A stretch of 64,000 bases of DNA from R-RK-3 sp963842775 (GTDB lineage: Bacteria > Pseudomonadota > Alphaproteobacteria > Rhizobiales > Rhodomicrobiaceae). The DNA lies in contig CAWJHQ010000011.1 of NCBI GenBank assembly GCA_963842775.1, positions 62,001-126,000 on the forward strand. Direction: 5' to 3'. Positions 39,480-48,063 of this stretch are shown in pieces. Every line of letters begins with the position of its first letter. Position 1 is the stretch's first letter. The translations under genes and the position numbers were made by a program. The notes beneath the pieces are model-generated. The model made no database searches. It was not told the DNA's origin and was given only the letters and a program-made list of their open reading frames with translations.

Positions 39480-41034
39480 ATGGCCTCCAAACATTTAGCG
39501 ATCTACGCTCTTGCGGCCTTGATGGTGCTGTCGCCTGCATGGGCGACGCCGTCCGGCTGCGGCCGAAGGGCCAGCAATCGCCGCAAGCAGGCCTTGCCCG
39601 CAATCTGCCGGAGGACAGCACGTCCCAGCATACGATCGGCCAGGGCGCGGATCGCATCAGCTATAGCGCCACGGCCGGCACCTTGCCGCTGACCAATGAG
39701 AAGGGTGAAGCCACCGCAAAGATTTTTTACGTCGCATATTCGACCGGCGAAGCGGGGCGGCCGATCAGCTTCGTCTTCAATGGCGGGCCGGGCGCGGCCG
39801 CCGCATTTCTGCATCTTGGAGCGCTTGGACCGAAGGTGCTCAATTTCACCGCGGACGGTGCGGCCCCGGTGCAGCCGATTGCGCTGAGCGATAATCCCGA
39901 TAGCTGGCTTGGCTTTACCGATCTGGTGTTCGTCGATCCGGTTGGCACAGGCTTCAGCCGAGCGGTTGGTGGAGGCTCAGAGGCTGAGAAACCCTATTAC
40001 GGCGTCAATCAGGACGCGGACGCCATGGCCGATTTCGTCCGGCTGTATCTGGCGCGGGCCGGCCGCGAGCTGACGCCGGTCTATCTTGTCGGCGAGAGCT
40101 ATGGCGGCTTTCGCGCCTTGCTGCTGTCGCACCGCCTCTGCTGGACCGCGGCATCGGCGTGAAGGGTGCGATCCTGGTCTCTCCTGCGCTGGAGTTCTCC
40201 ATGATCCGCGGGGATCAATACGCACTTTTGCCGCTGGCGCTCCAGCTCCCCTCGATCGCGGCCTCGCATCTGGAGGCCGCCTCCGGCCATGACGCGCCGC
40301 TCGATCAGGTGGCCGAGGCCGAGACATTCGCCGTGTCCGATTACCTCCTGCATCTGGTGCGTGGTTTGAGCCTCGATGACGCGATCAAAGCCAAGCTTGC
40401 CCGCCTGACGGGGCTCGATCCGGAGCTGGTGGCGCGTCATCATGGCCGCGTCGGCCGATGGCTTTTCCGCCGCGAATATGTCCGCCGCGAGCATCGCGCA
40501 ACGAGCATTTACGACGGCTCGATCAGCGCACCCGTGCCGCGTCCGGCGGACGATGCGGATTTCGACCCGATTCTCGATGGCGCCGTTGCCGTGCTCACGC
40601 CGCTTATGGTGCGGTACGCTCACGAGGAACTGGGGTTCAAGACCGACCTTCCATACAAGCTGCTCAACCGGGATGTGAGCAAGGCCTGGGAATACGGCAT
40701 CGAGCGCCAAGGTTATGCGGGCAGCCTCGACGATCTCCAAAAGGCGCGGACGCTCAATCCCGGGCTGAAGGTGTTCATCGCGCACGGCTATACCGATCTG
40801 GCCACGCCCTACGCCGTGTCGCGGTTCCTCATCGGTCAGCTTCCGCCGATAGAGTCGGCGCGGGCGGTCGAGATGCGCGTCTATCGCGGCGGGCACATGA
40901 TGTATATGCGGCCGGCATCGCGCCGGGCGTTGACGGCGGATGTGCGCGCCATCTATGGCCAGCCACGGGCCAATGAGCGCATTGCCCCAGTAAGGCCGTG
41001 CTGGACACACGCGAAGTCGGAAAGTTGTATCTGA
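39480..41034 (+). CDS. S10 family serine carboxypeptidase (two frame breaks)
   Basis: The protein begins with a signal peptide (LAIYALAALMVLSPAWA), then passes to another frame near 39550 (GQQSPQAGLARNLPEDS, SFVFNGGPGAAAAFLHLGAL, FVDPVGTGFSRA) and to a third near 40135 (GVKGAILVSPALEFS). The triad is complete: Ser in VGESYGGFRA, Asp in HGYTDLATPY and His in YRGGHMMYM. Bacterial S10 enzymes release C-terminal residues from peptides in the periplasm. Two base changes are needed to join it, so it is either an intact gene in an imperfect assembly or a decaying one; the clean triad favours the former. Confidence 0.85.
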
Positions 41035-41214
41035 GCCTTTATTCTCCTGAAACCTGCTGCATGTAACAAATGAGGGGCAGTGGACTAGGGGCGGCAAGCT
41101 GCGTTCGAAATCGATGCTGCCAAGGAGCGGCTGGGCTTGGCCAAGTGGAAGCGCGCTCGGAAAGCGTCAATCGTTCTCGCCGATCGTTGCCCGGAATTTT
41201 AATCGTTACATGAG

Positions 41215-42375
41215 ATGTTCGGCGTATGCGAAAAACGTCATATGCGCTTCAGGATTGCGTCACGGAGCTGCCAGGCAATCCGGGGGAGCCCGGATTCTCG
41301 GCAGCAGGAGGATGGCGAACGCAAGGCGGCGCTCGATCTGCTTGCGCGATGGCTGGGCCTGTCGGGCGCGCAAAAAGGCGCTCTTGAAGTCCTGACCGGC
41401 GTTCTCCAGGACCTGTCCGGCCTGATCGATCACAATGTGGGCGACGTATCCCGCCGGTTTCAAAGCCTTGAAAGCGCCTCGCGCGAACAAACCAATGCCG
41501 TGCAGCAGCTTGCCGAGGCGGTACAGACGGTCCAATTGGGAGACGGCGAGGCGGTACCGATATCCACCGTCGTCGACGGCCTGCGCGGCACGATATCGGA
41601 ATTCGTCGAAAAAATCGTGTTTCTCTCATCGCGCGGCGTGACGCTCGTCTACAAGCTCGACGATGTGCGTGCGGGCTTGAACGGGGTACACGGAAGCATC
41701 GCTTCGATCGACAGGATCAATCGCCAGACGAATCTGCTGGCCCTCAACGCCAAGATCGAGGCTGCCCGCGCAGGCGAGGCCGGGCGCAGCTTCGCGGTCG
41801 TCGCGGACGAAGTGCGCGAACTTGCCTCCAGCGTCGACAAGCTTTCCAACAGCCTGAAGGGTCAGCTGGTCACGATTTCGACCGGGATCAGCGACTGCTA
41901 CGGCATCCTGCACGAGATCGCAGAGACCGATACGTCCGAGCAGAACCTCGTTGCGAACACCCGCATCACCATGATGATGAACGCGCTGCTTGTGCAGAAC
42001 ATGCAATTCGCCACCGCGCTCGACCGCAGCGCGGTCGCGGCGAACACCATTGCGAATGACATCGCCGCCGCGGTGATCGGCATGCAGTTCCAGGATCGCG
42101 CCATGCAGCTGATCGAGACTGTAAGCGGCACGCTGGACGTCGCCATTTCGGGCCTTGGCGACCTGGCCCGCGAGACCACGGTGCGCGTCCCGACCCAGGC
42201 CAGCAAGGAACAGGCCGACGCGATCGCCGACCGGATGCTCGATCAATGCAAGCTCGGCGATATTCGCCAGCGGCTGGCCCGCCAATTCGGCAGGTACGCC
42301 GACCCGCACCGTCCGCCGCCGGCTCCGGACGCCCGGCCCGCGGATGCGGACGACAACGGAAACCAACTCTCTTAG
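41215..42375 (+). CDS. Soluble methyl-accepting chemotaxis-like signalling protein
   Basis: This protein of up to 386 residues lacks membrane helices. Its middle carries the receptor signalling hairpin INRQTNLLALNAKIEAARAG with FAVVADEVRELA on the return helix. The region beyond has MQFQDRAMQLIETV, which resembles the CheZ-like or receptor-associated helices of cytoplasmic signalling proteins. The first 45 residues are of doubtful composition and the start may be later. It heads the cassette with STAS, REC-PP2C and kinase genes, so it may feed a chemosensory-type signal into partner switching. Confidence 0.82.
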   Translation: MFGVCEKRHMRFRIASRSCQAIRGSPDSRQQEDGERKAALDLLARWLGLSGAQKGALEVLTGVLQDLSGLIDHNVGDVSRRFQSLESASREQTNAVQQLAEAVQTVQLGDGEAVPISTVVDGLRGTISEFVEKIVFLSSRGVTLVYKLDDVRAGLNGVHGSIASIDRINRQTNLLALNAKIEAARAGEAGRSFAVVADEVRELASSVDKLSNSLKGQLVTISTGISDCYGILHEIAETDTSEQNLVANTRITMMMNALLVQNMQFATALDRSAVAANTIANDIAAAVIGMQFQDRAMQLIETVSGTLDVAISGLGDLARETTVRVPTQASKEQADAIADRMLDQCKLGDIRQRLARQFGRYADPHRPPPAPDARPADADDNGNQLS

Positions 42376-42390
42376 CAACTGGACACTGCC

Positions 42391-42696
42391 ATGCATGTCA
42401 AATCGTCGATCAAAGACACCGTTTTCGAAGCGCATCTCAGCGAGCGCCTGTCCTTTGCCGACAATGGCGTCTTCCGGAAGCTGCTCGACGAAATGCTCGC
42501 CTCCAAGACGCGCCATTGGGTGCTTGACCTATCAGGTCTGTCTTCGGTGGATTCCGCGGGCCTCGGCATGTTCATCATCGCCATGGAAAACGCCAAGAAG
42601 GCGGGATTGTCGCTGGTCCTGCGCTCGCCTACCGAACATGTGCGCAAGCTGATCGAGCTTTCGAAGATGGACAAGCTCATCCGCGTGGATGACTGA
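42391..42696 (+). CDS. STAS-domain anti-anti-sigma factor
   Basis: The 101-residue protein is a single STAS domain. The phosphorylation segment is LSGLSSVDSAGLGMFIIAME with Ser55 after Asp54, followed by RSPTEHVRKLIELSKMDKLI, the typical final helices. In partner switching the unphosphorylated form binds a target or anti-sigma kinase; a PP2C phosphatase restores it and a GHKL kinase inactivates it. Both those enzymes are encoded immediately downstream. The gene follows the MCP-like gene by 15 bases. Confidence 0.93.
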   Translation: MHVKSSIKDTVFEAHLSERLSFADNGVFRKLLDEMLASKTRHWVLDLSGLSSVDSAGLGMFIIAMENAKKAGLSLVLRSPTEHVRKLIELSKMDKLIRVDD

Positions 42697-42718
42697 GCGG
42701 CGATAGGATCTCCCGGCA

Positions 42719-44008
42719 GTGCCCATTGATCTTCCCTTCGAGAGCCTAAGCGAACCGACGAGTTTCGTGCAGACGCGGCTCGGCGAGGATCTGACCACGG
42801 CCAGAATTCTCGTGGTCGACGATAACCGCGCGGCGCGTGGTCTTATCTCGCTGCATTTGCGGTCCAACGGGTTCAAGAACATCAGCATTGTGGCGGATGG
42901 ATTCGAGGCGCTGAAGGCGGTGGATGCCGCGCGGCCGGAACTCGTCATCACCGATCTGCTGATGCCAAACATGAACGGCTTCGAGCTTTGCAGCAAATTG
43001 CGGGCCGATCCGAAGACCAGCGAAATTCCGGTTCTGGCGCAGACGGCCAGCATCGATCCGGATCTGCGCGCGCAAGCCTTCGCCTGCGGGGCTACCGATC
43101 TGCTCACCAAGCCCTTCGATCCGCGCGAATTGCTTTACCGGGTGCGCATCCTTTTGGAACGCGGCAGGCTGATCGAGCGGCTTTCCGAATTCCAGCGGCG
43201 CATGGCCGATGAACTCCGCCAGGCCGCGGCCATCCAGGAGGCATTGCTGCCGAGCGAAGCCGTGCTGGAACGCCTGAAGGCGGTATGCCCGATGGATGTG
43301 GCAGGCCACTACGAAGCGTCCGATGAACTCGGCGGCGATATTTGGGGCATCGAGCTGGTCGGCGATCAGCGCGTGATGATCTTCAACGCCGATTTCGCCG
43401 GCCACGGTTTGACGGCGGCTCTCAACACGATGCGCCTGCATTCCTTCGTCAATGGCGGCCCGGAAAAATCCCGCAGTCCCGCGGCGCTGCTGACGCAGTT
43501 GAACCAATTTCTTTGCGACGTGCTGCCGCTCGGCCAATACGCGACGATGTTCTGCGCGGTGATGGATTTTCACGCCTGCTCGCTCGAATATGCCACCGCC
43601 GCCGCGCCGCCGCAGCTTCTGCGCAGTGCCGCTGACCGTCCGTTCGAGATCGTGCAGGAGCCCGGCTTTCCGCTCGGCGTCACGCGTGAGGCCACTTACG
43701 AGAATTTCACCGCGCCGTTCGCTCCGGGCGGCACGCTGCTGCTGTTCAGCGACGCGCTGATTGAAACGCCGTCCCACCCCGATGAGGCGTTCACTGAAAA
43801 CTCGCTGCGTGACTTCGTCGAGGCAATAGCGCCGGCGAACGATCCGCATGCGCCATGCGACTTCGTCGAAGCGTTCACGCCGGCGAGCGGGCCGCATGAG
43901 CTGCGCGACGGTGTGCTGCGGGAGTTTTTCTCGCGGATTTCCAAGAAGCCTGCGGATGATTTGACGCTCGTCGCGGTCCATCATTTGATCGCGGAGGCGC
44001 CGCGATGA
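42719..44008 (+). CDS. Response regulator with PP2C (RsbU/SpoIIE-type) phosphatase output
   Basis: The protein has 429 residues and starts at GTG 42719. An N-terminal receiver domain has Asp34-Asp35 (LVVDDNRAARG), phospho-Asp79 (VITDLLMPNMNG) and Lys131. A coiled linker (LIERLSEFQRRMADELRQAA) leads to a PP2C domain with metal-binding Asp207 (LGGDIWG), Asp225 (NADFAGHG) and a terminal KPADDLTLVAV. Phosphorylation should control dephosphorylation of the STAS protein. Near the C-terminus, 16 residues are duplicated in tandem (43811-43906). The layout recalls HsbR of Pseudomonas without its kinase domain, which is here a separate gene. Confidence 0.93.
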   Translation: MPIDLPFESLSEPTSFVQTRLGEDLTTARILVVDDNRAARGLISLHLRSNGFKNISIVADGFEALKAVDAARPELVITDLLMPNMNGFELCSKLRADPKTSEIPVLAQTASIDPDLRAQAFACGATDLLTKPFDPRELLYRVRILLERGRLIERLSEFQRRMADELRQAAAIQEALLPSEAVLERLKAVCPMDVAGHYEASDELGGDIWGIELVGDQRVMIFNADFAGHGLTAALNTMRLHSFVNGGPEKSRSPAALLTQLNQFLCDVLPLGQYATMFCAVMDFHACSLEYATAAAPPQLLRSAADRPFEIVQEPGFPLGVTREATYENFTAPFAPGGTLLLFSDALIETPSHPDEAFTENSLRDFVEAIAPANDPHAPCDFVEAFTPASGPHELRDGVLREFFSRISKKPADDLTLVAVHHLIAEAPR

Positions 44009-44550
44009 CAACCCTCAAAGCACCTGCCGCCGACGAGGGGGCGCCCTCGGAGAACGAAGCGTGGCATAATCTCGCCGCGCGAACATTCGCGGTCGGCCAT
44101 CTGATTTCCGCTCGTCTCGAATTTCGAACTCTGGAGCAAGCCGACAAGCTGTCCGCCATGCTGGCAAGCCAATATCCGGTGCCGGAGCGTGTATTGACGG
44201 GCATCTGGGAGTTGCTCTCCAACGCCGTCGAGCACGGCAGTCTGGAGATCGACTTCAAGGAAAAATCGCAGTTAATTCATGATTGCCGCTATCTGCAGGA
44301 AATAGCGCGGCGATTGGAGTCGCCCAGTTTCGCCCACCGGATGGTTTCGGTCCAATTCAAGCGCTCGAGGCGGTCGATCCGGATGCGGGTATGTGATGAA
44401 GGGCCGGGCTTCGACTTTTCGCGCTATGTCGACGCTCCGCTGCCCGATGGGCCGAACGGCAGAGGCATTCTGATCGCCACGAAGTTCAGCTTCGACAAGG
44501 TCGCCTATCGGGGCCGGGGCAATGTGGTTGACGCCATGGTCCGGCTGTAG
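44005..44550 (+). CDS. GHKL-type serine kinase, anti-sigma factor family (RsbW-like)
   Basis: The 181-residue protein has the HATPase_c_2 nucleotide-binding fold: N-box IWELLSNAVEHG (Asn73), G1 box CDEGPGFDFS and G2 box GPNGRGILIA. These proteins phosphorylate a STAS partner and may hold a sigma factor. ATG 44005 overlaps the phosphatase stop (ATGA), so the two opposing enzymes are co-translated. The N-terminal 35 residues are an extension outside the fold. No sigma factor gene is in the cassette. Confidence 0.92.
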   Translation: MTTLKAPAADEGAPSENEAWHNLAARTFAVGHLISARLEFRTLEQADKLSAMLASQYPVPERVLTGIWELLSNAVEHGSLEIDFKEKSQLIHDCRYLQEIARRLESPSFAHRMVSVQFKRSRRSIRMRVCDEGPGFDFSRYVDAPLPDGPNGRGILIATKFSFDKVAYRGRGNVVDAMVRL

Positions 44551-44632
44551 GCATTCGCGTCGGCGCTCGCCGCTCCTAATGAAACAGATACGTCATTGGC
44601 GCCTATCGTGGAACAATTGTTGCGCATACCCT

Positions 44633-44651
44633 CTTGTTTTGTTAACAAGAA
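44633..44651. promoter_or_regulatory. Palindromic operator candidate upstream of the RpiR gene
   Basis: CTTGTT and AACAAG form an inverted repeat with a five-base AT-rich centre within the promoter region, ending a few bases before the RpiR start codon. Its position and symmetry suit a dimeric regulator controlling its own operon. It is a motif call only. Confidence 0.5.
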
Positions 44652-44653
44652 GC

Positions 44654-45547
44654 ATGGAAGCCGGTGACCTTCGCGACCAGATCCTGTCGACCTTCGATAC
44701 GCTTCCGGGCCAGCTCCAGGCGGCGGCAAAGCGGTTGCTGGACCATCCCGAGGATGTCGCGCTGCTTTCGATGCGCGAGCTTGCCAAACGCGCCGAGGTG
44801 CCGCCCGCGACCATGACGCGCCTGGCGCGGCGGCTCGGCTTTGACGGCTTCGAGCCGCTTCGCAAGCTTTATGCGGATGCCGTGCGCGGCCGCCCCGACA
44901 CGTTCAAGGATCGCGCCGAAGGGCTGCTGGCCCGCCGCGACATGGATGGCGATGCGGTATTCGTCGCGGATATGCTGGCGGGCCTCGCCGGCCATCTCCA
45001 GTCGCTGAGCGATCCGGGCACAGCCTCGACCATCAGCCGGGCCGCCGATCTGATCGTTAGGCAACGCCGGCTTTTCTGCGTTGGGGCGCGTTCGAGCTAC
45101 CCGGCGATGCATCTCGGCTCCTATTTGCTGTCGCTGATCGGTGAGCAGACCTTTCTCGTCGATGGCGCGGGCGGTATCGGGGTGGACGGTCTCCGGTCCC
45201 TGACGCCCTCCGACGCGGTTCTCGCGCTGACCGTCGCGCCATACACCCGCGATACGGTGGAAGCGGTTGCCTTCGCGTCCGAACGCGGCGCCGCCATCAT
45301 TGCGATCACGGACAGTCTCGCATCTCCCATCGCGCGCCACGCCAAGGAAGCAATCCTGGTGCCGACGGGCACGCCTTCATTCCTGCATACGATGACGCCA
45401 GCCTTCGTGGTGGTGGAATGTCTCGCGGCGCTGGTCGCGGCCAAGCGGGGCAAGTCAGCCGTTGCGGCGATTGCGGAAGCGGAGGATCATCTCGACCGTT
45501 TCGGCAGCTATGTCAGGGACCGGCCGCGCCGGAGAGGAAGAACATGA
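44654..45547 (+). CDS. MurR/RpiR family transcriptional regulator
   Basis: The 297-residue protein has an N-terminal HTH_6 DNA-binding domain (LSMRELAKRAEVPPATMTRL, RRLGFDGFEPLRKLY) and a C-terminal SIS sugar-isomerase fold (RLFCVGARSSYPAMHLGSYL, LALTVAPYTRDTVEAVAFA, AIIAITDSLASPIA). SIS domains usually bind phosphosugars, but RpiR members also control amino-acid and other catabolic operons. Its TGA overlaps the ATG of the aminotransferase, so it is the first gene of the operon and probably autoregulates through the palindrome at its start. Confidence 0.93.
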   Translation: MEAGDLRDQILSTFDTLPGQLQAAAKRLLDHPEDVALLSMRELAKRAEVPPATMTRLARRLGFDGFEPLRKLYADAVRGRPDTFKDRAEGLLARRDMDGDAVFVADMLAGLAGHLQSLSDPGTASTISRAADLIVRQRRLFCVGARSSYPAMHLGSYLLSLIGEQTFLVDGAGGIGVDGLRSLTPSDAVLALTVAPYTRDTVEAVAFASERGAAIIAITDSLASPIARHAKEAILVPTGTPSFLHTMTPAFVVVECLAALVAAKRGKSAVAAIAEAEDHLDRFGSYVRDRPRRRGRT

Positions 45548-46899
45548 CGCAGCGTTCGACCCGTATACTGCACCGCCAGATTTCCGGCGGCGACAGCCTG
45601 CCCATCGCGGCGGGCGGGCACGGCATCGAGATCGTCGACAGCGAGGGAAAATCCTATATCGATGCGTCCGGCGGGGCTGCTGTTTCCTGCCTGGGCCACG
45701 GACATCCGGCCGTCAACGAGGCGATCAAGGCGCAACTCGACAAGCTCGCCTTTGCACATACCTCGTTCTTCACCAGCGAGGTCGCGGAGCGTCTGGCGGA
45801 TCACCTCGTCGCGCATGCGCCTCACGGCCTCGGACACGTCTATTACGTCTCAGGCGGATCAGAGGCGATGGAAGCGGCGCTCAAAATGGCGCGGCAATAT
45901 TTTGTCGAGAAGGGCGAGCCGCAACGCCGCCACTTCATCGGCCGCCGCCAGAGCTATCACGGCAATACGCTCGGCGTGCTCGCCGTCGGCGGCAATCTGT
46001 GGCGGCGTGAGCAATTTGCGCCGATGCTGTTCGAGAGCCACCATGTTTCGCCGCCCTATGCCTATCGCGACCGGGGCGAGGGTGAAACGCTGGAGGCCTA
46101 TGGCGAGCGCCTTGCCGATGAACTCGAAGCCAAGATCGGCGAACTCGGCCCCGACACCGTCATCGCCTTCGTCGCCGAGACCGTGGGCGGCGCCACGCAA
46201 GGCTGCACCACCGCCCCGCCGGGCTATTTCAAGCGCATTCGCCGGCTTTGCGACCGGCATGGCATCCTCCTGATCCTCGACGAGGTGATGTGCGGGATGG
46301 GACGCACCGGCACGCTGCACGCCTGCACCCAGGAGGATGTCGCGCCGGACCTGATGGCCATCGCCAAGGGCCTCGGCGCCGGATATCAACCCATCGGCGC
46401 GGTGCTGCTGTCGGAAAACATCTTCGCCGCCTTCCGCGACGGGACAGGGTTCTTCCAGCATGGCCACACCTATCTCGCCCATCCGATGGCCTGCGCCGCG
46501 TCGCTGGCCGTGCAGGAGACCATCCAGCGCGACAATCTGCTCGAAAACGTCCGCCGCCAGGGCGCGCATCTGGAGCGGCGGCTGCGCGAGCGCTTCGGCA
46601 ACCACCATCATGTTGGCGACATTCGCGGGCGCGGGCTGTTCTGGGCCGTCGAATATGTGACGGATCGCTCGAGCAAAACGCCCTTCGATCCGGCGCTGAA
46701 GCTGAATGCCCGCGTCAAGCGTGAGGCGATGGCGCGAGGGCTTGCCTGCTACGCCATGCCGGGTACAATCGACGGAAAGCTCGGCGATCACAACATGTTA
46801 GCCCCGCCATTCATCTGCACGAGCGCCGATATCGACCGGATCGTCGAGCGCTTCGGCGACGCCGTCGACGCCGCACTGCAATCCATGCCGCGTGAATAG
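45544..46899 (+). CDS. Class III pyridoxal phosphate aminotransferase
   Basis: The 451-residue enzyme belongs to the class III (omega-type) aminotransferases. The cofactor Lys275 is in LMAIAKGLGAGYQPIGAV, Asp246 in LLILDEVMCGMGRTG, the phosphate-binding segment in YVSGGSEAMEAALKMAR and the aromatic stacking region in RRQSYHGNTLG. It should move an amino group between an amine or beta/omega-amino acid and a keto acid. It overlaps the RpiR gene by four bases and precedes a TAXI-TRAP transporter, which suggests the transported compound is its substrate. The exact substrate is not visible. Confidence 0.93.
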   Translation: MTQRSTRILHRQISGGDSLPIAAGGHGIEIVDSEGKSYIDASGGAAVSCLGHGHPAVNEAIKAQLDKLAFAHTSFFTSEVAERLADHLVAHAPHGLGHVYYVSGGSEAMEAALKMARQYFVEKGEPQRRHFIGRRQSYHGNTLGVLAVGGNLWRREQFAPMLFESHHVSPPYAYRDRGEGETLEAYGERLADELEAKIGELGPDTVIAFVAETVGGATQGCTTAPPGYFKRIRRLCDRHGILLILDEVMCGMGRTGTLHACTQEDVAPDLMAIAKGLGAGYQPIGAVLLSENIFAAFRDGTGFFQHGHTYLAHPMACAASLAVQETIQRDNLLENVRRQGAHLERRLRERFGNHHHVGDIRGRGLFWAVEYVTDRSSKTPFDPALKLNARVKREAMARGLACYAMPGTIDGKLGDHNMLAPPFICTSADIDRIVERFGDAVDAALQSMPRE

Positions 46900-46942
46900 G
46901 CCTCAAATGCTAAAAATCTCAACAAAGGGGAGTAGGAAACTT

Positions 46943-47908
46943 ATGAGAAACTTAAAGGAATTTGGCGCGTCGCTTGCCGTTATTCTGGCGACATTCTGCG
47001 TGCCGGCCGCCGCCCAGCAGAAATTCGTCACCATCGGAACCGGCGGCGTGACGGGGGTCTATTACGCGGTCGGCGGCGCCATCTGCCGTCTGATGAACAA
47101 GGACCGCGCGACGACCGGCATTCGCTGCTCGACGGAGTCGACCGGCGGCTCCGTATTCAACGTCAACGCCATCAAGACCGGCGACCAGGAATTCGGCATG
47201 ACCCAGTCGGACGTGCAGTATAATGCCGTCAAGGGACTGGCGCAGTTCAAGGATGCGGCCTTCGGCGATCTGCGCACGGTGTTCGCGGTGCATCCGGAGC
47301 CCTTCACGGTTCTGGCGCGCAAGGATGCCGGCATCAAGACGTTCGAGGACTTCAAAGGCAAGCGCTTCAATATCGGCAATCCCGGCTCCGGCACGCAGGC
47401 TTCGATGGACGAGCTGCTCGTGGCCCTCGGCTGGAAGCGGTCCGATTTCTCGCTCGCGTCGGAACTCAAGGCCGACGAGCAGGGCACAGCGCTCTGCGAC
47501 AATAAGATCGACGGCTTCTATTACGGCGTCGGCCACCCCTCGGCCGCGATCCAGGACCCGACGACAGGCTGCGGCGCGCAACTGATCGGCATCGAAGGCC
47601 CGGCTGTCGATAAGCTGCTGGCCGAAAAGCCCTATTATGCCAAGGCGACGATCCCCGGCGGCATGTACGCCAACAACCCGAACCCCGTGAACACCTACGG
47701 CGTCGCGGCGACGCTGGTGACATCGGCCAAGGTCTCGGACGACGTGGTGTACACGCTGGTCAAGGCGGTGTTCGAGAATTTCGAGGAGTTCAAGAAGCTG
47801 CACCCGGCCTTCGCCAATCTCGATCCGAAAGCCATGGTCAAGAACGGCCTGTCCGCTCCGATGCATCCCGGCGCCATCAAGTACTTCAAAGAAAAGGGCA
47901 TGCTCTGA
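46943..47908 (+). CDS. TAXI family TRAP transporter solute-binding protein
   Basis: The start ATG 46943 behind AGGAAACTT gives 321 residues with a signal peptide (FGASLAVILATFCVPAAA). TAXI features are clear: IGTGGVTGVYYAVGGAICRL, STESTGGSVFNVNAIKTGD, FGMTQSDVQYNA and KRFNIGNPGSGTQASMDELL. It captures the substrate in the periplasm for the fused permease encoded next. A terminator-like hairpin and a palindromic repeat separate it from the permease gene, which should favour higher levels of the binding protein. Confidence 0.96.
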   Translation: MRNLKEFGASLAVILATFCVPAAAQQKFVTIGTGGVTGVYYAVGGAICRLMNKDRATTGIRCSTESTGGSVFNVNAIKTGDQEFGMTQSDVQYNAVKGLAQFKDAAFGDLRTVFAVHPEPFTVLARKDAGIKTFEDFKGKRFNIGNPGSGTQASMDELLVALGWKRSDFSLASELKADEQGTALCDNKIDGFYYGVGHPSAAIQDPTTGCGAQLIGIEGPAVDKLLAEKPYYAKATIPGGMYANNPNPVNTYGVAATLVTSAKVSDDVVYTLVKAVFENFEEFKKLHPAFANLDPKAMVKNGLSAPMHPGAIKYFKEKGML

Positions 47909-47930
47909 GCGTCGGGATTAGTGCTTGGTG

Positions 47931-47952
47931 GGAAAGTGCATCGCACTTTTTT
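47931..47952 (+). terminator. Hairpin with T run after the TAXI gene
   Basis: AAAGTG and CACTTT form a six-base stem around CATCG, followed at once by a run of T. It sits just after the TAXI stop and before the repeat at 47953. The stem is short, so termination is probably partial, as expected inside an operon. Confidence 0.5.
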
Positions 47953-48031
47953 GTCGTCCCCGCGAAAGCGGGGACCCAGTACTCCGCAGCGACTCTCGTG
48001 TTTACTGGATCCCCGCTTTCGCGGGGATGAC
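47953..48031. repeat. Dispersed palindromic repeat (GTCGTCCCCGCG... type)
   Basis: The ends CCCCGCGAAAGCGGGG and CCCCGCTTTCGCGGGG are each self-complementary hairpins, and inner arms CCAGTA and TACTGG pair across the centre. A nearly identical copy lies at 63819-63897 and a diverged inner copy at 23807-23851. It sits between the TAXI and TRAP permease genes of one operon. Confidence 0.9.
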
Positions 48032-48063
48032 AATACATCTAAGCGCTCAGGGGAGGGGGACGC

